DNA of 64,000 nucleotides from Vibrio sp. J1-1 (GCF_021728395.1 NZ_JAKKCM010000013.1:1-64000), one strand, 5' to 3'; positions 27,775-38,997 are shown, counted from the first letter of the stretch. Notes: generated from the letters alone by a model not told the origin. Program-made: numbers and translations.

Positions 27775-29520
27775 ATGGACGCAAACGCCATTAACAGTTT
27801 TTTTCTTGTCGGTGCATTGCTGATTGCACTTAGCGTTCTTCTTAGCCCGGTCTCTTCTAAGCTGGGTATTCCCATCCTCCTTGTATTTCTTGCCGTTGGT
27901 ATGTTGGCGGGGGAAGACGGCTTAGGCGGTATACTGTTTGATAACTTCTCGATTGCTTACTTAGTTAGTAACTTAGCCTTAGCCATCATACTGCTAGATG
28001 GTGGTATGAGAACAAGAGTTGCGAGTTTCCGGGTGGCTTTATGGCCATCGGTCTCACTGGCCACGTTGGGTGTGGCAATGACGACGCTCCTAACCGGATT
28101 GATGGCTACCTGGTTATTTGATCTGGATTTACTGCAAGGCATCCTTGTTGGAGCCATTGTGGGGTCTACGGATGCTGCTGCGGTATTTTCTTTGCTTAAA
28201 GGGCGCAGTCTAAATGAACGTGTGGGATCGACGCTGGAAATCGAATCCGGTACCAACGATCCAATGGCCGTCTTTCTGACCGTTACCTTAATTGCCATTT
28301 TATCGAGCTCTGAGGCGGAGTTAAGTGTTGGCTTTTTAGCACTGAGTTTTGTTAAGCAGTTTGGTATTGGGGCTTTGCTTGGTTTCGCTGGTGGTTGGGT
28401 ACTGTGGAAGATCATTAACCGTAATCAACTACCTGATGGCCTGTACTCAATTTTGACTGTCAGTGGTGGCCTGCTGATTTTTGCCTTATCGAATACCTTC
28501 GGTGGTAGCGGCATTCTGTCCATTTACTTGGTGGGTCTGCTGCTTGGTAATCGCCCAACGCGCAGCCGCCACTCTATTCTGCATGTTTTAGATGGTATGA
28601 CTTGGTTAGCGCAAATTGGCATGTTCATCGTACTTGGTTTACTGGTGACGCCATCCGATTTACTATCCATTGCCTTACCAGGCTTAGCGCTTGCCTTCGG
28701 TATGATTTTGTTTGCGCGGCCAATTTCAGTGTGGATTGGCTTATTGCCATTCAAAAGTTTTACGCCACGCGAAAAGTGGTTTGTCTCTTGGGTTGGTTTA
28801 CGTGGTGCCGTGCCTATCATTTTGGCGGTATTCCCGATGATGGCAGGTCTTCCTGATGCACAACTCTACTTTAATCTCGCGTTCTTCGTTGTGATGGTCT
28901 CGCTAATTGTTCAGGGCGGTACGCTGACCAAAGCGATGACGCTAGCCAAAGTAGAGTTACCCTCAAAACCAGAGCCGATTTCGCGAATTGGTGTCGAGGT
29001 CTACCCAACAAGTGAGTGGGAGTTGTTTGTTTACAAGCTCAAGGCAGACAAATGGTGTATCGGCGAACCTCTACGGAGTTTATCTATGCCTGAAGGGACG
29101 CGTATCGCGGCTGTCTTCCGACATCAGGAGCTGATGCACCCATCAGGCAGCACCCGGCTCGAAGAAGACGACACCTTGTGTGTGTTTGCTCAAGAGAAGG
29201 ACTTGGATGCTCTGAGCCTGCTGTTCAGTGAAGCTCCAGAAAAAGCCTCAATGACCCGTTTCTTTGGTGATTTCTTTTTGGATATTGAAGCCAGACTGTC
29301 TGATGTAGCCATGATGTATGGTTTGGACCTTGGTGATGAATCACTGGATATCACATTGAAAATGTTGGTGGAAGAACACTTGGGAGCTGCCCCGGTACTG
29401 GGTGACCAATTTGAATGGCAAGGGCTACATTGGATTATTGCTGATGTGGTCGATCAGCAAGTCACCAAAGTAGGTTTACGCTTGCCTAGTGAGCAAGATG
29501 AAATGACGGAAGAAGAGTAG
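27775..29520 (+). CDS. nhaP2: K+/H+ antiporter NhaP2 (CvrA)
   Basis: 581 residues from the ATG at 27775 with GGGAGG just upstream. A CPA1-type membrane domain (about 1-395) shows [29 protein letters not shown] and the [14 protein letters not shown] motif with the ion-binding Asn-Asp. A TrkA-C domain (about 405-485) and a CorC/HlyC-like C-terminal domain (about 495-570) follow. Homologues export K+ in exchange for protons and protect cells at high K+. It is divergent from the actP operon and tail-to-tail with crbR, with a one-base gap. Confidence 0.94.
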   Translation: MDANAINSFFLVGALLIALSVLLSPVSSKLGIPILLVFLAVGMLAGEDGLGGILFDNFSIAYLVSNLALAIILLDGGMRTRVASFRVALWPSVSLATLGVAMTTLLTGLMATWLFDLDLLQGILVGAIVGSTDAAAVFSLLKGRSLNERVGSTLEIESGTNDPMAVFLTVTLIAILSSSEAELSVGFLALSFVKQFGIGALLGFAGGWVLWKIINRNQLPDGLYSILTVSGGLLIFALSNTFGGSGILSIYLVGLLLGNRPTRSRHSILHVLDGMTWLAQIGMFIVLGLLVTPSDLLSIALPGLALAFGMILFARPISVWIGLLPFKSFTPREKWFVSWVGLRGAVPIILAVFPMMAGLPDAQLYFNLAFFVVMVSLIVQGGTLTKAMTLAKVELPSKPEPISRIGVEVYPTSEWELFVYKLKADKWCIGEPLRSLSMPEGTRIAAVFRHQELMHPSGSTRLEEDDTLCVFAQEKDLDALSLLFSEAPEKASMTRFFGDFFLDIEARLSDVAMMYGLDLGDESLDITLKMLVEEHLGAAPVLGDQFEWQGLHWIIADVVDQQVTKVGLRLPSEQDEMTEEE

Positions 29521-29521
29521 C

Positions 29522-30151
29522 TTAGTGGTTCATCTCCGTTAACATGATCACTGCTTGAGTGCGATTCTTCACGCCCAACTTGCGAAAAATCGCCGTCATG
29601 TGCGCTTTGATGGTGGCTTCTGATACATTCAGCTCATAAGCGATTTGTTTGTTCAGTAAGCCATCTGACAACATCCCCAACACTTTGTATTGCTGTGGTG
29701 TCAGCGTCGCAATTTTCTCCGCTAAGTCGCTACATGCGGCATTATTGGTGATCAGGCCTTCAGGGAAGTATGGGTCGCCGTTGAGCACCTGGTTAATGGC
29801 ATTAACGAGCTCACGCATATCACTTGATTTAGGAATGAAGCCGAAAGCGCCGTGACTTTTTACCTGAGTCACGATAGCTGGCTCTTCACTGGCTGAAACA
29901 ACGACAACGGGTAAGTCAGGGTACTCGGCACGCAGATGAATCAGTCCTGACATACCATTTGCACCAGGCATCTTGAGATCCAACAGCACTAAGTCTGGCT
30001 CTTCTTCCCTTTCCAATAACGCAAGCAAGGCATCGAGCGAGTCAGCTTCGAGAAGATTGGCACCACTCACCGCCATATGAACCGATTGGAACAAAGCATT
30101 ACGGAAGAGAGGGTGATCATCGGCAATGATGATGGTGTAGGTCGAATCCAT
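29522..30151 (-). CDS. crbR: LuxR-family response regulator CrbR
   Basis: 209 residues from the ATG at 30151. A GTG at 30163 is also in frame. Receiver domain: acidic pair D11-D12, phosphoacceptor D58 in DLVLLDLKMPGANGM, conserved lysine in FIPKSSD. C-terminal NarL/LuxR helix-turn-helix: LTPQQYKVLGMLSDGLLNKQ and IAYELNVSEATIKAHMTAIF. It matches CrbR, which in V. cholerae is activated by CrbS and turns on acs. Here it lies 6.3 kb from crbS, across the actP operon, so kinase and regulator bracket the transport genes. It probably binds the shared motif at 15644 and 27562. Confidence 0.9.
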   Translation of the reverse strand: MDSTYTIIIADDHPLFRNALFQSVHMAVSGANLLEADSLDALLALLEREEEPDLVLLDLKMPGANGMSGLIHLRAEYPDLPVVVVSASEEPAIVTQVKSHGAFGFIPKSSDMRELVNAINQVLNGDPYFPEGLITNNAACSDLAEKIATLTPQQYKVLGMLSDGLLNKQIAYELNVSEATIKAHMTAIFRKLGVKNRTQAVIMLTEMNH

Positions 30152-30302
30152 GACGTTAAACACTTTTGACTATTTGGTTAAATTTATTATTGTCCAGCTT
30201 TGAGAGTGTGGACAATATTTATTCGCTAAAAGTCTGAACCAAATCGACTTTTATTAGAGAAAATGCATATAAGCATCATTTTATTTGTTTATTTTGTGCG
30301 AT

Positions 30303-30332
30303 AAAAACGCCAGTAGAAAATTACTGGCGTTT
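30303..30332 (-). terminator. Intrinsic terminator of dsbD
   Basis: AAACGCCAGTA/TACTGGCGTTT with a six-base loop. On the minus strand it runs into TTTTTATCG. It lies 12 bases past the dsbD stop codon. Confidence 0.9.
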
Positions 30333-30344
30333 GAATTCTTCTGA

Positions 30345-32165
30345 TCAGAACTGATTGATGTGTTCTAAGAAAGGCTCTGCCTGTATAAAACCGGTTAAAC
30401 GAGCGTTAGAAACGTGCTCTCCTTTATCGTTCCAAAACTCGATCGTTGGCAAGCCAAGGACGTTCATATGCTTGAGTAATTCAATATCTTGAACCTGATT
30501 TTTGGTCACATCGGCTTGCAGCAGAACAAAATCGCGCAATTTTTCTTCGACTTTTGGCGCATGGAAGGTGTACTTCTCAAACTCTTTGCATGCCACACAC
30601 CAGTCCGCATAAAAGTCGAGCATAACGGGTTTGCCTGCCTCTTTTGCTAGTGCAAGTTGTTCTTCTAGCTCTGCTACATTCGCAATCCGAGTGAAACTGA
30701 TGCTGGCTTGCTGAGCATGGGTTTCGTTGTGGCCAAACCAGTAGTTCAGCGCAGGTTGTGCGGAAGCAAGTAATCCAAGCACAGCAATAATACCAACAGC
30801 ACTCTGTTTCCAGCCGCCAAACTCCAGATTATTTTTTACATGATATAGCCAGCCAAAAGCTGTCACACCAAGTGCAGACCAAAGTAACGTCGACCATATT
30901 TCAGGTAATAGACGTTCAAGCAGGAAGATAGGTGCGGCGAGCAGAATGAACCCGAACAGCGTTTTAACGCGACCCATCCAGTTACCCGCCTTAGGCAGGA
31001 GTTTATTGCCGAAAACCGCCACTAGAATCAGCGGGATCCCCATCCCCATAGCGAGTGCGTATAGAGCAACACCACCTGTTAGCAGGTCGCCGCTTTGCGC
31101 GACGTAAAGCAGGGCTCCGGAGAGTGGAGCGGTGGTGCACGGTGAGCATACCAAACCGGAAATGGCACCCATTACAAACACGCCAGCACCGCTGCCTCCT
31201 TGCTGTTTGTTACTTAGGTTATTTAGCCAAGTTTGAACACTGCTTGGCAGTTGCAGCGAATACAAGCCAAACATCGACATCGCTAACGCGATGAATAAGG
31301 CACTCAGACCAATGAGTACATAAGGGTGTTGCATTGCCGCTTGGAATTGCATACCAGCTGACGCAACGACTAGGCCGAGTAGGGTATACGTTAGCGCCAT
31401 ACCTTGTACGTAAATAAACGAAAGGCCAAGCGCACGTCGTTGGCTTAGCTTCCCACTACCAAGCACAATGCTGGTTAGGATAGGGTACATAGGCAATACG
31501 CAGGGAGTAAAAGCAAGGCCAGCACCTAAGGCTAAGAACAGCAGTGGCGTCCACCAACTGTCAGCAAGGGTTGCAGCTAGGCTGTCTTGCTGTGTGGCTG
31601 GAGCTGTTGGCGCTGTGCTTATTACTTTGGGCGCAGATTGTGCGGTTTGTTTTTTGGTCGGCTCTTGAGGTGCTGTGGTTACTGCGTCATCTGTTGGTGA
31701 CGCAAATACGTTGATTGGAATAACACGCGTTTCGGGTGGGTAACAGAACCCAGCTTTCGCACAGCCCTGATATTGAACGATGACACGAGCGCCTTCTTGC
31801 CAATCTGAAAGCGGTACATTGACAAATAGCGGCATGGTGTAGATATGGACGTCACCAAAGAACTCATCGTTGTATGGTGTGCCTTGCTCCATGTCTAATT
31901 CGCCGAGAGTGACGTTCTCTCCGGATACTGACAGACGTTCTTGATACAGGTAGTAACCATCACGTACCTGCCAGTCGAGCATCAACTTGTTGTCTTGCTG
32001 ATAGAAGTTAAACGGAAAAGCCTGATCGACTGGTACAAAGGTATCACCATTGCTACCGAAGTTGTTGTTCTGATTATTGCTAAACGGGTCTTTGTCAAAC
32101 AGAGCAACAGACGGTGCAGAAAAGGTCATCAACCCTAAGAGTAATACGGAAAGTAATGCACGCAT
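30345..32165 (-). CDS. dsbD: Thiol:disulfide interchange protein DsbD
   Basis: 606 residues from the ATG at 32165, which gives a proper signal peptide ending SVA/L. The order is an N-terminal periplasmic alpha domain with the redox pair in [14 protein letters not shown], a Thr/Ala/Gln-rich linker, an eight-helix membrane domain with cysteines in [11 protein letters not shown] and [11 protein letters not shown], and a C-terminal thioredoxin-like domain with the active site [10 protein letters not shown]. It passes electrons from cytoplasmic thioredoxin to periplasmic DsbC and cytochrome c maturation. The domain set is complete. Confidence 0.97.
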   Translation of the reverse strand: MRALLSVLLLGLMTFSAPSVALFDKDPFSNNQNNNFGSNGDTFVPVDQAFPFNFYQQDNKLMLDWQVRDGYYLYQERLSVSGENVTLGELDMEQGTPYNDEFFGDVHIYTMPLFVNVPLSDWQEGARVIVQYQGCAKAGFCYPPETRVIPINVFASPTDDAVTTAPQEPTKKQTAQSAPKVISTAPTAPATQQDSLAATLADSWWTPLLFLALGAGLAFTPCVLPMYPILTSIVLGSGKLSQRRALGLSFIYVQGMALTYTLLGLVVASAGMQFQAAMQHPYVLIGLSALFIALAMSMFGLYSLQLPSSVQTWLNNLSNKQQGGSGAGVFVMGAISGLVCSPCTTAPLSGALLYVAQSGDLLTGGVALYALAMGMGIPLILVAVFGNKLLPKAGNWMGRVKTLFGFILLAAPIFLLERLLPEIWSTLLWSALGVTAFGWLYHVKNNLEFGGWKQSAVGIIAVLGLLASAQPALNYWFGHNETHAQQASISFTRIANVAELEEQLALAKEAGKPVMLDFYADWCVACKEFEKYTFHAPKVEEKLRDFVLLQADVTKNQVQDIELLKHMNVLGLPTIEFWNDKGEHVSNARLTGFIQAEPFLEHINQF

Positions 32166-32284
32166 AAAATGTTCAATTCGTCTTAGATAATTGTCGTAAG
32201 TGTAACTCAATCAGACCTGCTGACTAACCCATAAGTTTCATCAGAGTGAAGATTTGTTAATCAGAGCTTGGAGGAATGTAAAAG

Positions 32285-32308
32285 AAAAAAGGGAGCCGAA
32301 GCTCCCCA
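32285..32308 (-). terminator. Intrinsic terminator of dcuA
   Basis: GGGAGC/GCTCCC around the tetraloop CGAA (TTCG on the minus strand), followed on the minus strand by TTTTTTC. Confidence 0.92.
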
Positions 32309-32326
32309 AGTAAGACTCTGTTTCTG

Positions 32327-33634
32327 CTAGATCAGCAGGCCGCCGAAGACGAAGCCTAGTGTTACCGCTGAAGCGATGGTTGCGACCCCCGGTAGGAAGA
32401 ACGGGTGGTTGAACACGTACTTACCAATACGTGTAGAGCCTGTGTCGTCCATCTCAACCGCGGCAAGTAACGTTGGATAAGTTGGTAGTACGAACAGTGC
32501 ACTTACTGCCGCGAAAGATGCAACAGCAGTCAGTGGTGCCACACCGATAGCCAATGCTGCAGGCATCAGCGCAACAGTCGTTGCACCTTGAGAGTAAAGC
32601 AGCATAGAGGCAAAGAAGAGTACCAGTGCAAGCATCCATGGGTAGTCTGCCAGTAGTGCACCTGCCACTTCCTTAATACCATCAACGTGTGAGTTCACGA
32701 ATGTAGAGCCTAACCATGCAACACCAAGTACACACACACATGCTGTCATACCAGAACGGAATGTTGCCGCCGCTGGGATTTTGCTCGCGTCGATCTTACA
32801 GCTCATTACGATGACTGCTGCTGACGCTAGCATGACTGTCATGATCGCTTCGTTACGGCCTAGAGCCGGGTTCTCGATGAGACCTACAGAACCAGAGATT
32901 GCCGCTGCGTAGCAAACGACGAATGCGATAGCGCCAAGGAAGATAAACGTTGCTTTCTTCGCTGTAGGTAGAATTTCACGTTTTGCTTCAGTGTTCAGTT
33001 TGATGAGGCCATTTTCCAGACGATGTTGATATTCTGGATCATCTTTTAGCTCACTACCCATGAAGTTCGCAATGAACGCACCGATCATACAAGCGATGAA
33101 TGTGGTTGGGATGCACACAGCGAGTAGAGTGAGGTAATCGACGCCAAATGGAGCAAGCATGGCCGCGAAAGCGACCACAGCCGCAGAGATTGGAGACGCT
33201 GTGATGGCGATTTGCGATGCGACAACGGCGATAGACAGAGGACGAGAAGGACGAACGCCCTGACCTTTAGCCACTTCTGCTATGACAGGCAGAGTAGAGA
33301 AAGCGGTGTGACCCGTTCCCGCCATTAGTGTCATTAGGAATGTAACGATTGGCGCATAGAAGGTGATGCGTTCAGGGTGTTTACGCAAAAAGTTTTCTGC
33401 AACTTGCACCATCCAGTCCAGACCACCTGCGACTTGCATTGCTGCAATAGCGGTAATCACTGACATGATGATCAAAATTACATCAACAGGGATGTAAGCC
33501 TGGCTAGTTGGAACGCCTAGGATTAACGACAATGCAATGACACCCGCACCACCGGCAAAACCGATACCGATGCCGCCGATTCTCGCTCCCAAATAGATAA
33601 AGAGCAGAACCACGAAGAGTTCGACCATGACCAT
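32327..33634 (-). CDS. dcuA: Anaerobic C4-dicarboxylate transporter DcuA
   Basis: 435 residues from the ATG at 33634, with AGAGG upstream. It matches DcuA more closely than DcuB along its whole length: FIYLGARIGGIGIGFAGGAG, AAMQVAGGLDWMVQVAE, LPVIAEVAKGQG, SQIAITASPISAAVVAF, and ASFAAVSALFVLPTYPTLLA. It exchanges fumarate, malate or aspartate for succinate across the inner membrane. It lies 172 bases downstream of aspA on the same strand, the aspA-dcuA pair seen in enterobacteria. Together with Frd it supports fumarate respiration. Confidence 0.95.
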   Translation of the reverse strand: MVMVELFVVLLFIYLGARIGGIGIGFAGGAGVIALSLILGVPTSQAYIPVDVILIIMSVITAIAAMQVAGGLDWMVQVAENFLRKHPERITFYAPIVTFLMTLMAGTGHTAFSTLPVIAEVAKGQGVRPSRPLSIAVVASQIAITASPISAAVVAFAAMLAPFGVDYLTLLAVCIPTTFIACMIGAFIANFMGSELKDDPEYQHRLENGLIKLNTEAKREILPTAKKATFIFLGAIAFVVCYAAAISGSVGLIENPALGRNEAIMTVMLASAAVIVMSCKIDASKIPAAATFRSGMTACVCVLGVAWLGSTFVNSHVDGIKEVAGALLADYPWMLALVLFFASMLLYSQGATTVALMPAALAIGVAPLTAVASFAAVSALFVLPTYPTLLAAVEMDDTGSTRIGKYVFNHPFFLPGVATIASAVTLGFVFGGLLI

Positions 33635-33771
33635 TATAGATACCTCTTTAGTTTGTATAGATTCTGATTTTTTGAACACTCAGGGACAGGAGTAAATGTT
33701 CAGAGAATCAGAACCGAAGAGCTACGGCATTAAAAGTCTTATAAAAAGTGCGGTTAACCGTATGGAGCCCT

Positions 33772-33796
33772 AAAAAGGGGCCTTATAGGCCCCTAT
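33772..33796 (-). terminator. Intrinsic terminator of aspA
   Basis: Minus strand: GGGGCC/GGCCCC around TATAA, followed by TTTTTAGGG, 10 bases past the aspA stop. dcuA downstream therefore probably has its own promoter or depends on read-through. Confidence 0.88.
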
Positions 33797-33806
33797 GGAA
33801 GATGAC

Positions 33807-35258
33807 TTACTCGTAGCGTTTCGCTTTGTAAGTTGGATGCATGAAGTTTTCAACGGATAAGATTTCGTCAAGTTCTTCTTCTGTTAACAGACCGCGCTCT
33901 AGCACGACTTCACGAACACTCTTACCTGTTTCGGCACAAACCTTACCGACGATGTCGCCTTCATGGTGACCGATGTATGGGTTCAGGTAGGTTACGATAC
34001 CGATGGAGTTGTAAACGTAGTTTTCACAGACTTCTTTGTTTACTGTGATGCCATCGATACATTTGTCACGCAGATTGATGCAGGCATTTTGTAGCAGTGA
34101 GATGGACTCAAACATGCTTTGCGCGATCACTGGTTCCATTACGTTTAGCTGCAGCTGGCCGCCTTCAGCAGCGAAAGATACCGTGTTGTCGTTACCCAGT
34201 ACTTTAAAGCACACTTGGTTGACAACTTCAGGGATAACAGGGTTCACTTTCGCAGGCATGATAGATGAGCCGGCTTGCATCTCAGGAAGGTTAAGTTCAT
34301 TCAGACCAGCACGTGGGCCTGAAGAAAGCAGACGCAGGTCGTTACAAATCTTAGACAGTTTCACTGCCAAGCGTTTTAGTGCACTGTGCGTCATCACGTA
34401 AGCACCACAGTCTGAAGTTGCTTCGATAAGGTCTTCCGCAGGAACCACGTCCAGACCTGTCACTTCAGCCAGGTGTTTTACCGACAGAGCTTGGTAACCA
34501 GTTGGCGTGTTCAGGCCCGTACCGATTGCGGTCGCGCCCAAGTTAATTTCTAGCAGTAGTTTTGACGTGTAGTCCAAAGCACGAATTTCTTCGTTTAATG
34601 TTACCGCCCAAGCGTGGAACTCTTGACCAACCGTCATTGGCACTGCGTCTTGTAACTGAGTACGACCCATTTTAAGCACATCTTTGAACTCAATCGCTTT
34701 AAGTTCGAATGCGCCTTTCAGGTACTCAATGGCTTCCATCAGCTTGTGTACGCTGTTGTAAACCGCAATACGGAATCCGGTAGGGTAAGCACAGTTGGTA
34801 GACTGACTTTTGTTAACGTGATCATTCGGGTTGACGAATTGGTATTGGCCTTTCTCTTTGCCCATGATTTCAAGAGCAACGTTCGCGATCACTTCGTTGG
34901 TGTTCATGTTGACAGAAGTGCCCGCACCACCCTGGAATACGTCTGAAGGGAATTGATCCATACACTTGCCTGTTTCCAGGATCAAATCACATGCTTCGAT
35001 GATGTAGTTAGCTACATCTTTTGGAATCGCACCAAGTTCTTTGTTTGCCAGCGCGGCGGCTTTCTTAGTCATCACCATACCACGTACGAATTCTGGTACG
35101 TCAGAGATGGTTACGTTAGAAATGTTGAAGTTTTCGATGGCACGTAGGGTGTGAATACCGTAGTACGCATCTGCAGGGACATGACGTTGACCTAATAGAT
35201 CTTCTTCAATGCGGGTGGCTGAGTTAACTGTTTTTTGAGCATCAGATAGAGTAGCCAT
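33807..35258 (-). CDS. aspA: Aspartate ammonia-lyase
   Basis: 483 residues. It deaminates aspartate to fumarate. Superfamily features are [53 protein letters not shown] and the signature [15 protein letters not shown] with the catalytic serine. AAGGA lies upstream of the ATG at 35258. It supplies fumarate to the fumarate reductase encoded at 49095-52433 and is followed by the dcuA exchanger. Confidence 0.97.
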   Translation of the reverse strand: MATLSDAQKTVNSATRIEEDLLGQRHVPADAYYGIHTLRAIENFNISNVTISDVPEFVRGMVMTKKAAALANKELGAIPKDVANYIIEACDLILETGKCMDQFPSDVFQGGAGTSVNMNTNEVIANVALEIMGKEKGQYQFVNPNDHVNKSQSTNCAYPTGFRIAVYNSVHKLMEAIEYLKGAFELKAIEFKDVLKMGRTQLQDAVPMTVGQEFHAWAVTLNEEIRALDYTSKLLLEINLGATAIGTGLNTPTGYQALSVKHLAEVTGLDVVPAEDLIEATSDCGAYVMTHSALKRLAVKLSKICNDLRLLSSGPRAGLNELNLPEMQAGSSIMPAKVNPVIPEVVNQVCFKVLGNDNTVSFAAEGGQLQLNVMEPVIAQSMFESISLLQNACINLRDKCIDGITVNKEVCENYVYNSIGIVTYLNPYIGHHEGDIVGKVCAETGKSVREVVLERGLLTEEELDEILSVENFMHPTYKAKRYE

Positions 35259-35644
35259 AACAGGATCCTTAGATAATAATTCTAATAATATGGTTGAGTA
35301 TTAGCCTATTCTGCAATCTAGAATCCATTCATCAGAATTTTGGGCTGGAAAATCCGTCCTGACTTATGTCGCACATAATACTGCACTTAGCGCATAAAAA
35401 TAGTAACTAGATCACCTTTTGGGTTTTTAATGCGTCAATAGTTTTCATAGCATGAACAGGTTATAGTCTTACGTTTGAGGCTCGTGTTTTTACTATTCAT
35501 ATTTGCTGATTGTGGCTAGCTACATTGTGCCAACAGAAAGGCTTCATTGAACTCATCTGCAAGGACTGAACACGCTTTTTTACAACGATTTGTTTGAGCT
35601 TGGTTAGCTTTTACCATTACACTGAATTAAACAAAGGAGGGCGT
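35259..35644. other. Divergent promoter region aspA/fxsA
   Basis: 386 bases between divergent genes. It must hold both promoters. I looked for FNR (TTGAT-N4-ATCAA) and CRP sites, known regulators of aspA in enterobacteria, and saw only weak half-matches (for example GATCACC near 35410). No gene or RNA was recognised. Confidence 0.45.
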
Positions 35645-36175
35645 GTGTTTCCTATCTTATTATTGGCGTTTATTTTTGTTCCGATCATCGAAATCGGCTT
35701 GTTTATTCAGGTGGGCGGGTTTTTAGGCCTATGGCCGACCATTGCGTTGGTGATCATCACCGCGTTTGTTGGTGCGTCTTTGGTGCGAAGCCAAGGGATT
35801 CAAACTCTGATGTCGGTGCAGGGGCGTCTTGAGCAAGGTGAAATTCCTGCTCAGCAGATTTTCGAAGGCGTCATGTTAGCGGTAGCTGGCGTGCTGCTTT
35901 TAACTCCGGGTTTCATGACGGATGCACTGGGTATGTTGGTATTGTTGCCTGCGCCTAGAGCTGCGATTGCCAAATACCTGATGAGCAAAATGGTTGTAAA
36001 AACGGTTCACGGTGGTTTCCACGGTGGTTTCTCTGGACAGCAGGGGCCGTTTGACGACGATCCATCCCGTCGAGGTCCATTCGATTCTCGCTCGGATCAT
36101 GGGAATACCTTCGAAGGTGAATACGAGCGCAAAGACGACGATGATGATCGTAATGACCGAAATAAGCTCAACTGA
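35645..36175 (+). CDS. fxsA: FxsA membrane protein
   Basis: 176 residues from a GTG at 35645, chosen because AAAGGAGG ends 4 bases before it and the protein then opens FPILLLAFIFVPIIEIGLFI. The FxsA core (about 5-125, with GASLVRSQG and LLLTPGFMTDALGMLVLLP) has several membrane segments. It is followed by a hydrophilic, Asp/Arg/Gly-rich tail ending in DDDDDRNDRNKLN. Overexpressed FxsA relieves exclusion of phage T7 by F plasmids in E. coli. Its natural role is unknown. Confidence 0.92.
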   Translation: MFPILLLAFIFVPIIEIGLFIQVGGFLGLWPTIALVIITAFVGASLVRSQGIQTLMSVQGRLEQGEIPAQQIFEGVMLAVAGVLLLTPGFMTDALGMLVLLPAPRAAIAKYLMSKMVVKTVHGGFHGGFSGQQGPFDDDPSRRGPFDSRSDHGNTFEGEYERKDDDDDRNDRNKLN

Positions 36176-36200
36176 TCAATAATCAGTTCCAGCAGAAAAC

Positions 36201-36228
36201 AAAAGGGCGCATCTAGCGCCCTTTTTTG
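36201..36228 (+). terminator. Intrinsic terminator of fxsA
   Basis: AAAAGGGCGC/GCGCCCTTTTTT with a five-base loop. It is symmetric, so it probably also ends the convergent trmL transcript. Confidence 0.93.
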
Positions 36229-36245
36229 TCTCTTTATCTAAGCGA

Positions 36246-36725
36246 TTATTGAGCGCCTGCAAAGCCCATCTGACGCCATGCTTCAAAGGCAATAATGGCG
36301 ACGGCATTCGACAAGTTCAGGCTGCGGGCATCTGGCATCATCGGAATACGAATACGTTGTTCCATTGGTAAACTCTCAATCACTTCTGCAGGTAAACCAC
36401 GGGTTTCCGGACCGAATAGCAGCACGTCACCGGCCTGATACTGAGCATCTACGTGATGACCTGTTGTTTTGGTCGTACAAGCGAACAGGCGGTAGTTGCC
36501 TTGCTTTTCTTCCTCTAAATAGTCTAAGAATGCTTGATAATTTTTATGACGTGTCACTCGAGCCAAGTCATGATAGTCCAAGCCCGCACGGCGTACTTTC
36601 TTTTCTTCCAGATCGAAGCCTAGTGGTTCAATCAGATGCAGGTTCGCACCACAGTTGGCACACAGTCGAATAATGTTACCAGTATTCGGCGCAATTTCAG
36701 GTTCGTATAAAGCGATATCAAACAT
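36246..36725 (-). CDS. trmL: tRNA (cytidine(34)-2'-O)-methyltransferase TrmL
   Basis: 159 residues, the normal TrmL length and a minimal SPOUT-class enzyme. It 2'-O-methylates the wobble base of tRNA-Leu isoacceptors. Motifs are [29 protein letters not shown], the knot region [11 protein letters not shown], and [20 protein letters not shown], which forms the SAM-binding trefoil knot. It is convergent with fxsA. Confidence 0.96.
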   Translation of the reverse strand: MFDIALYEPEIAPNTGNIIRLCANCGANLHLIEPLGFDLEEKKVRRAGLDYHDLARVTRHKNYQAFLDYLEEEKQGNYRLFACTTKTTGHHVDAQYQAGDVLLFGPETRGLPAEVIESLPMEQRIRIPMMPDARSLNLSNAVAIIAFEAWRQMGFAGAQ

Positions 36726-36832
36726 GGTATAGAAATAGAGTTAGTCAAAAGTAAGACGCAGTATATACCCAAATGACTTCCAGAGTCAGGGGGCGAGTTG
36801 AGTCAGGCATAGTGGGTTAACATAAGCTTTGC

Positions 36833-38230
36833 TTATTGACTTAAAGGCAACGTAATGGTCATACGCAATCCACCCAGAGGGCTGCGACTGGCGACAATCG
36901 TCCCGCTGTGCTGACGAATGGCACTTTCGGTGATAGTCAGCCCTAATCCTGTTCCGCCTGAGTGACGATCACGTGCAGTCGAAACACGATAAAACGGACG
37001 AAAAATGGCTTCTAACTCTTCATCCGGTATACCTTCACCGTTATCATCTACGGTGATGTGCAGGGTATTACCTAGTGTTTCTACATTAATTTCAACGTGA
37101 TCTTTCCCGTAGTAAATCGCGTTACGTATGATGTTCTCCACCGCACTCATCAGCAATTTAGGGTTTCCAGAAATACTGCCTTTAGGCAGTGGCGAATAAC
37201 GCAATTGTTTACCCATTTGCTCGGCTTCAAACTGAGCGTCTTTAATGATCTCTTCCCACAAACTTTGAATCGGTTGAGTTTCTCGTGTCATGTGGCTATT
37301 CGCCTGCATGCGAGACAGTTCCAATAACTCACTGATCATTTGCTCAAGTCTTTGAGCCTCAGTATCAATTCGTGTGAGCTCTGGGCTTTCGCCCTGTTTG
37401 CGTGTCGCTAACGCATTGGCCATTCTCAGGCGAGTCAGTGGTGAACGCAGCTCATGAGAGATATCGGAGAGCAGACGTTGCTGGCCGGATATCATCTGAT
37501 TTACTGCTTCGACCATCTGGTTGAAACTGCTGCCTGCCTGACGGAACTCTGAAGTACCTTTCTCCAGATTCGGATCAGTGACAAATTCCCCTTTGGCTAC
37601 ACGTTGCGCGGCGGCTTCTAGTCTTCGAGCAGGCTGACTCAATGCCCATGCCAGCCAAAGTAGCAAAGGTGTACTCACCAGCATCACCGCCAGTAATAAC
37701 TGAAGTGGGTGGTCAAACAGTCTCAGCAGCAGTGGTGGCGGTTCATTCCACTTAAAACCGACGTACATCAAAAGGTCTGAACCCGCTAATGTAATTGGCA
37801 CTGGTCCTGCGATCATGTATCGGCCATAGAGCTTTTGTTTCGGTCGGTTATTGTCTTCGATGATGGAAACAAAGTTTTGCATGGCCCGCATCTGGAAGTT
37901 GTTGCGGTGGTCCGTGGTTAATATTTTGCCGCTATAGTCAGAAAAGAACATCCGTGGTCGTGGGTCATTTTTATTTTGACGACGACCCTCGATACTAAAC
38001 AGGATTCGGCCAAGGTCAGTTTCTTTACTGTATTGGTTCTGAATGTCATCACGCACTTCTAGCATGCGCTGATAGGGCGCATTGGGAATATCACGAGGTT
38101 TACGTGGATCCAGATGCGGTAGTGATAGCACAGCGATTAACACCAACAGCATGGTGAACCAAAAGATGGCAAATATGCGTCCATACAAGCTGTTAATATT
38201 CGGTAGTTTGATGCGTGATAGTCGGCTCAT
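36833..38230 (-). CDS. cpxA: Envelope-stress sensor kinase CpxA
   Basis: 465 residues. Two membrane segments (about 17-37 and 180-200) flank a periplasmic sensor. HAMP domain (about 200-250), dimerisation domain with H259 in SDISHELRSPLTRLRMANAL, and HATPase motifs NIIRNAIYYGK, VDDNGEGIPDEEL and GGTGLGLTITESAIRQHSG complete it. It phosphorylates CpxR when envelope proteins misfold. The start codon overlaps the cpxR stop codon (TAATG), so the two are translationally coupled. Confidence 0.97.
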   Translation of the reverse strand: MSRLSRIKLPNINSLYGRIFAIFWFTMLLVLIAVLSLPHLDPRKPRDIPNAPYQRMLEVRDDIQNQYSKETDLGRILFSIEGRRQNKNDPRPRMFFSDYSGKILTTDHRNNFQMRAMQNFVSIIEDNNRPKQKLYGRYMIAGPVPITLAGSDLLMYVGFKWNEPPPLLLRLFDHPLQLLLAVMLVSTPLLLWLAWALSQPARRLEAAAQRVAKGEFVTDPNLEKGTSEFRQAGSSFNQMVEAVNQMISGQQRLLSDISHELRSPLTRLRMANALATRKQGESPELTRIDTEAQRLEQMISELLELSRMQANSHMTRETQPIQSLWEEIIKDAQFEAEQMGKQLRYSPLPKGSISGNPKLLMSAVENIIRNAIYYGKDHVEINVETLGNTLHITVDDNGEGIPDEELEAIFRPFYRVSTARDRHSGGTGLGLTITESAIRQHSGTIVASRSPLGGLRMTITLPLSQ

Positions 38231-38919
38231 TAATCTTCCTCAAGCAACATATAGCCTCGGCCACGCAACGTTTTTATACGTGGTTTGCCATTACTTTGGT
38301 CGGGCAGTTTTTTGCGTAAGTTGGATACATGCATATCAATCGCACGGTCAAAAGCGGCGAGTCGCTTGCCAAGCACATCTAAGCTCAAGGTTTCTTTAGT
38401 AAGCACTTGCCCAGGGTGTTGTACAAAGTGTGTGAGCAAAGCAAATTCTGTTGCGGTTAAATCAAGCAGTAGCTGATCGCAATAAGCTTCTTGTTTGCCT
38501 GGGTAAAGACAAAGTTCTTGATATTCGATGCAGTCGCTGCTTTTGCTGTCTTTTTGTGACGCACTGGTACGACGTAAAATAGCGCGAATGCGAGCGAGAA
38601 GTTCTCTATCACTAAAGGGTTTCGGTAAGTAATCGTCAGCTCCAAGTTCTAAGCCAATCACTCGGTCAATTTCTTCGCCTTTGGCCGTCAGCATTAGTAC
38701 GGGGGTTTCCCAGTTGTCACGTAAACGCTTTAATGTCTCCATGCCGTTGAGTTTAGGCATCATGACATCGAGTAAAATCAAATCAGTTTCACTCGTTACT
38801 GCGGCTAAACCCGCCTCTCCGTCATTCGCTTCACTGACTTCAAAACCTTCGAAACTGAGCACTTCTTTTAACAGGCTAGTTAGCTCTATATCGTCATCAA
38901 TCAAAAGAATATTTGCCAT
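38230..38919 (-). CDS. cpxR: Envelope-stress response regulator CpxR
   Basis: 229 residues of the OmpR/PhoB family. The receiver has acidic residues D8-D9-D10, phosphoacceptor D51 (LILLDVMMPKLNG) and lysine in DYLPKPFSDREL. The winged-helix domain (about 130-226) includes EFALLTHFVQHPGQVLTKE and HVSNLRKKLP. It is divergent from cpxP with a perfect CpxR box between them, which fits autoregulation. Confidence 0.97.
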   Translation of the reverse strand: MANILLIDDDIELTSLLKEVLSFEGFEVSEANDGEAGLAAVTSETDLILLDVMMPKLNGMETLKRLRDNWETPVLMLTAKGEEIDRVIGLELGADDYLPKPFSDRELLARIRAILRRTSASQKDSKSSDCIEYQELCLYPGKQEAYCDQLLLDLTATEFALLTHFVQHPGQVLTKETLSLDVLGKRLAAFDRAIDMHVSNLRKKLPDQSNGKPRIKTLRGRGYMLLEED

Positions 38920-38997
38920 TTAGGGATCTACCATCAATTACCAGATGCTTTAATACTACATTGGAATGAGGGGGGACGATGAGTATAAAAATCACTC

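Noticed and set aside
35259-35644. FNR or CRP site for aspA
   Set aside because: Only weak half-matches were found, below what I would report as a site.
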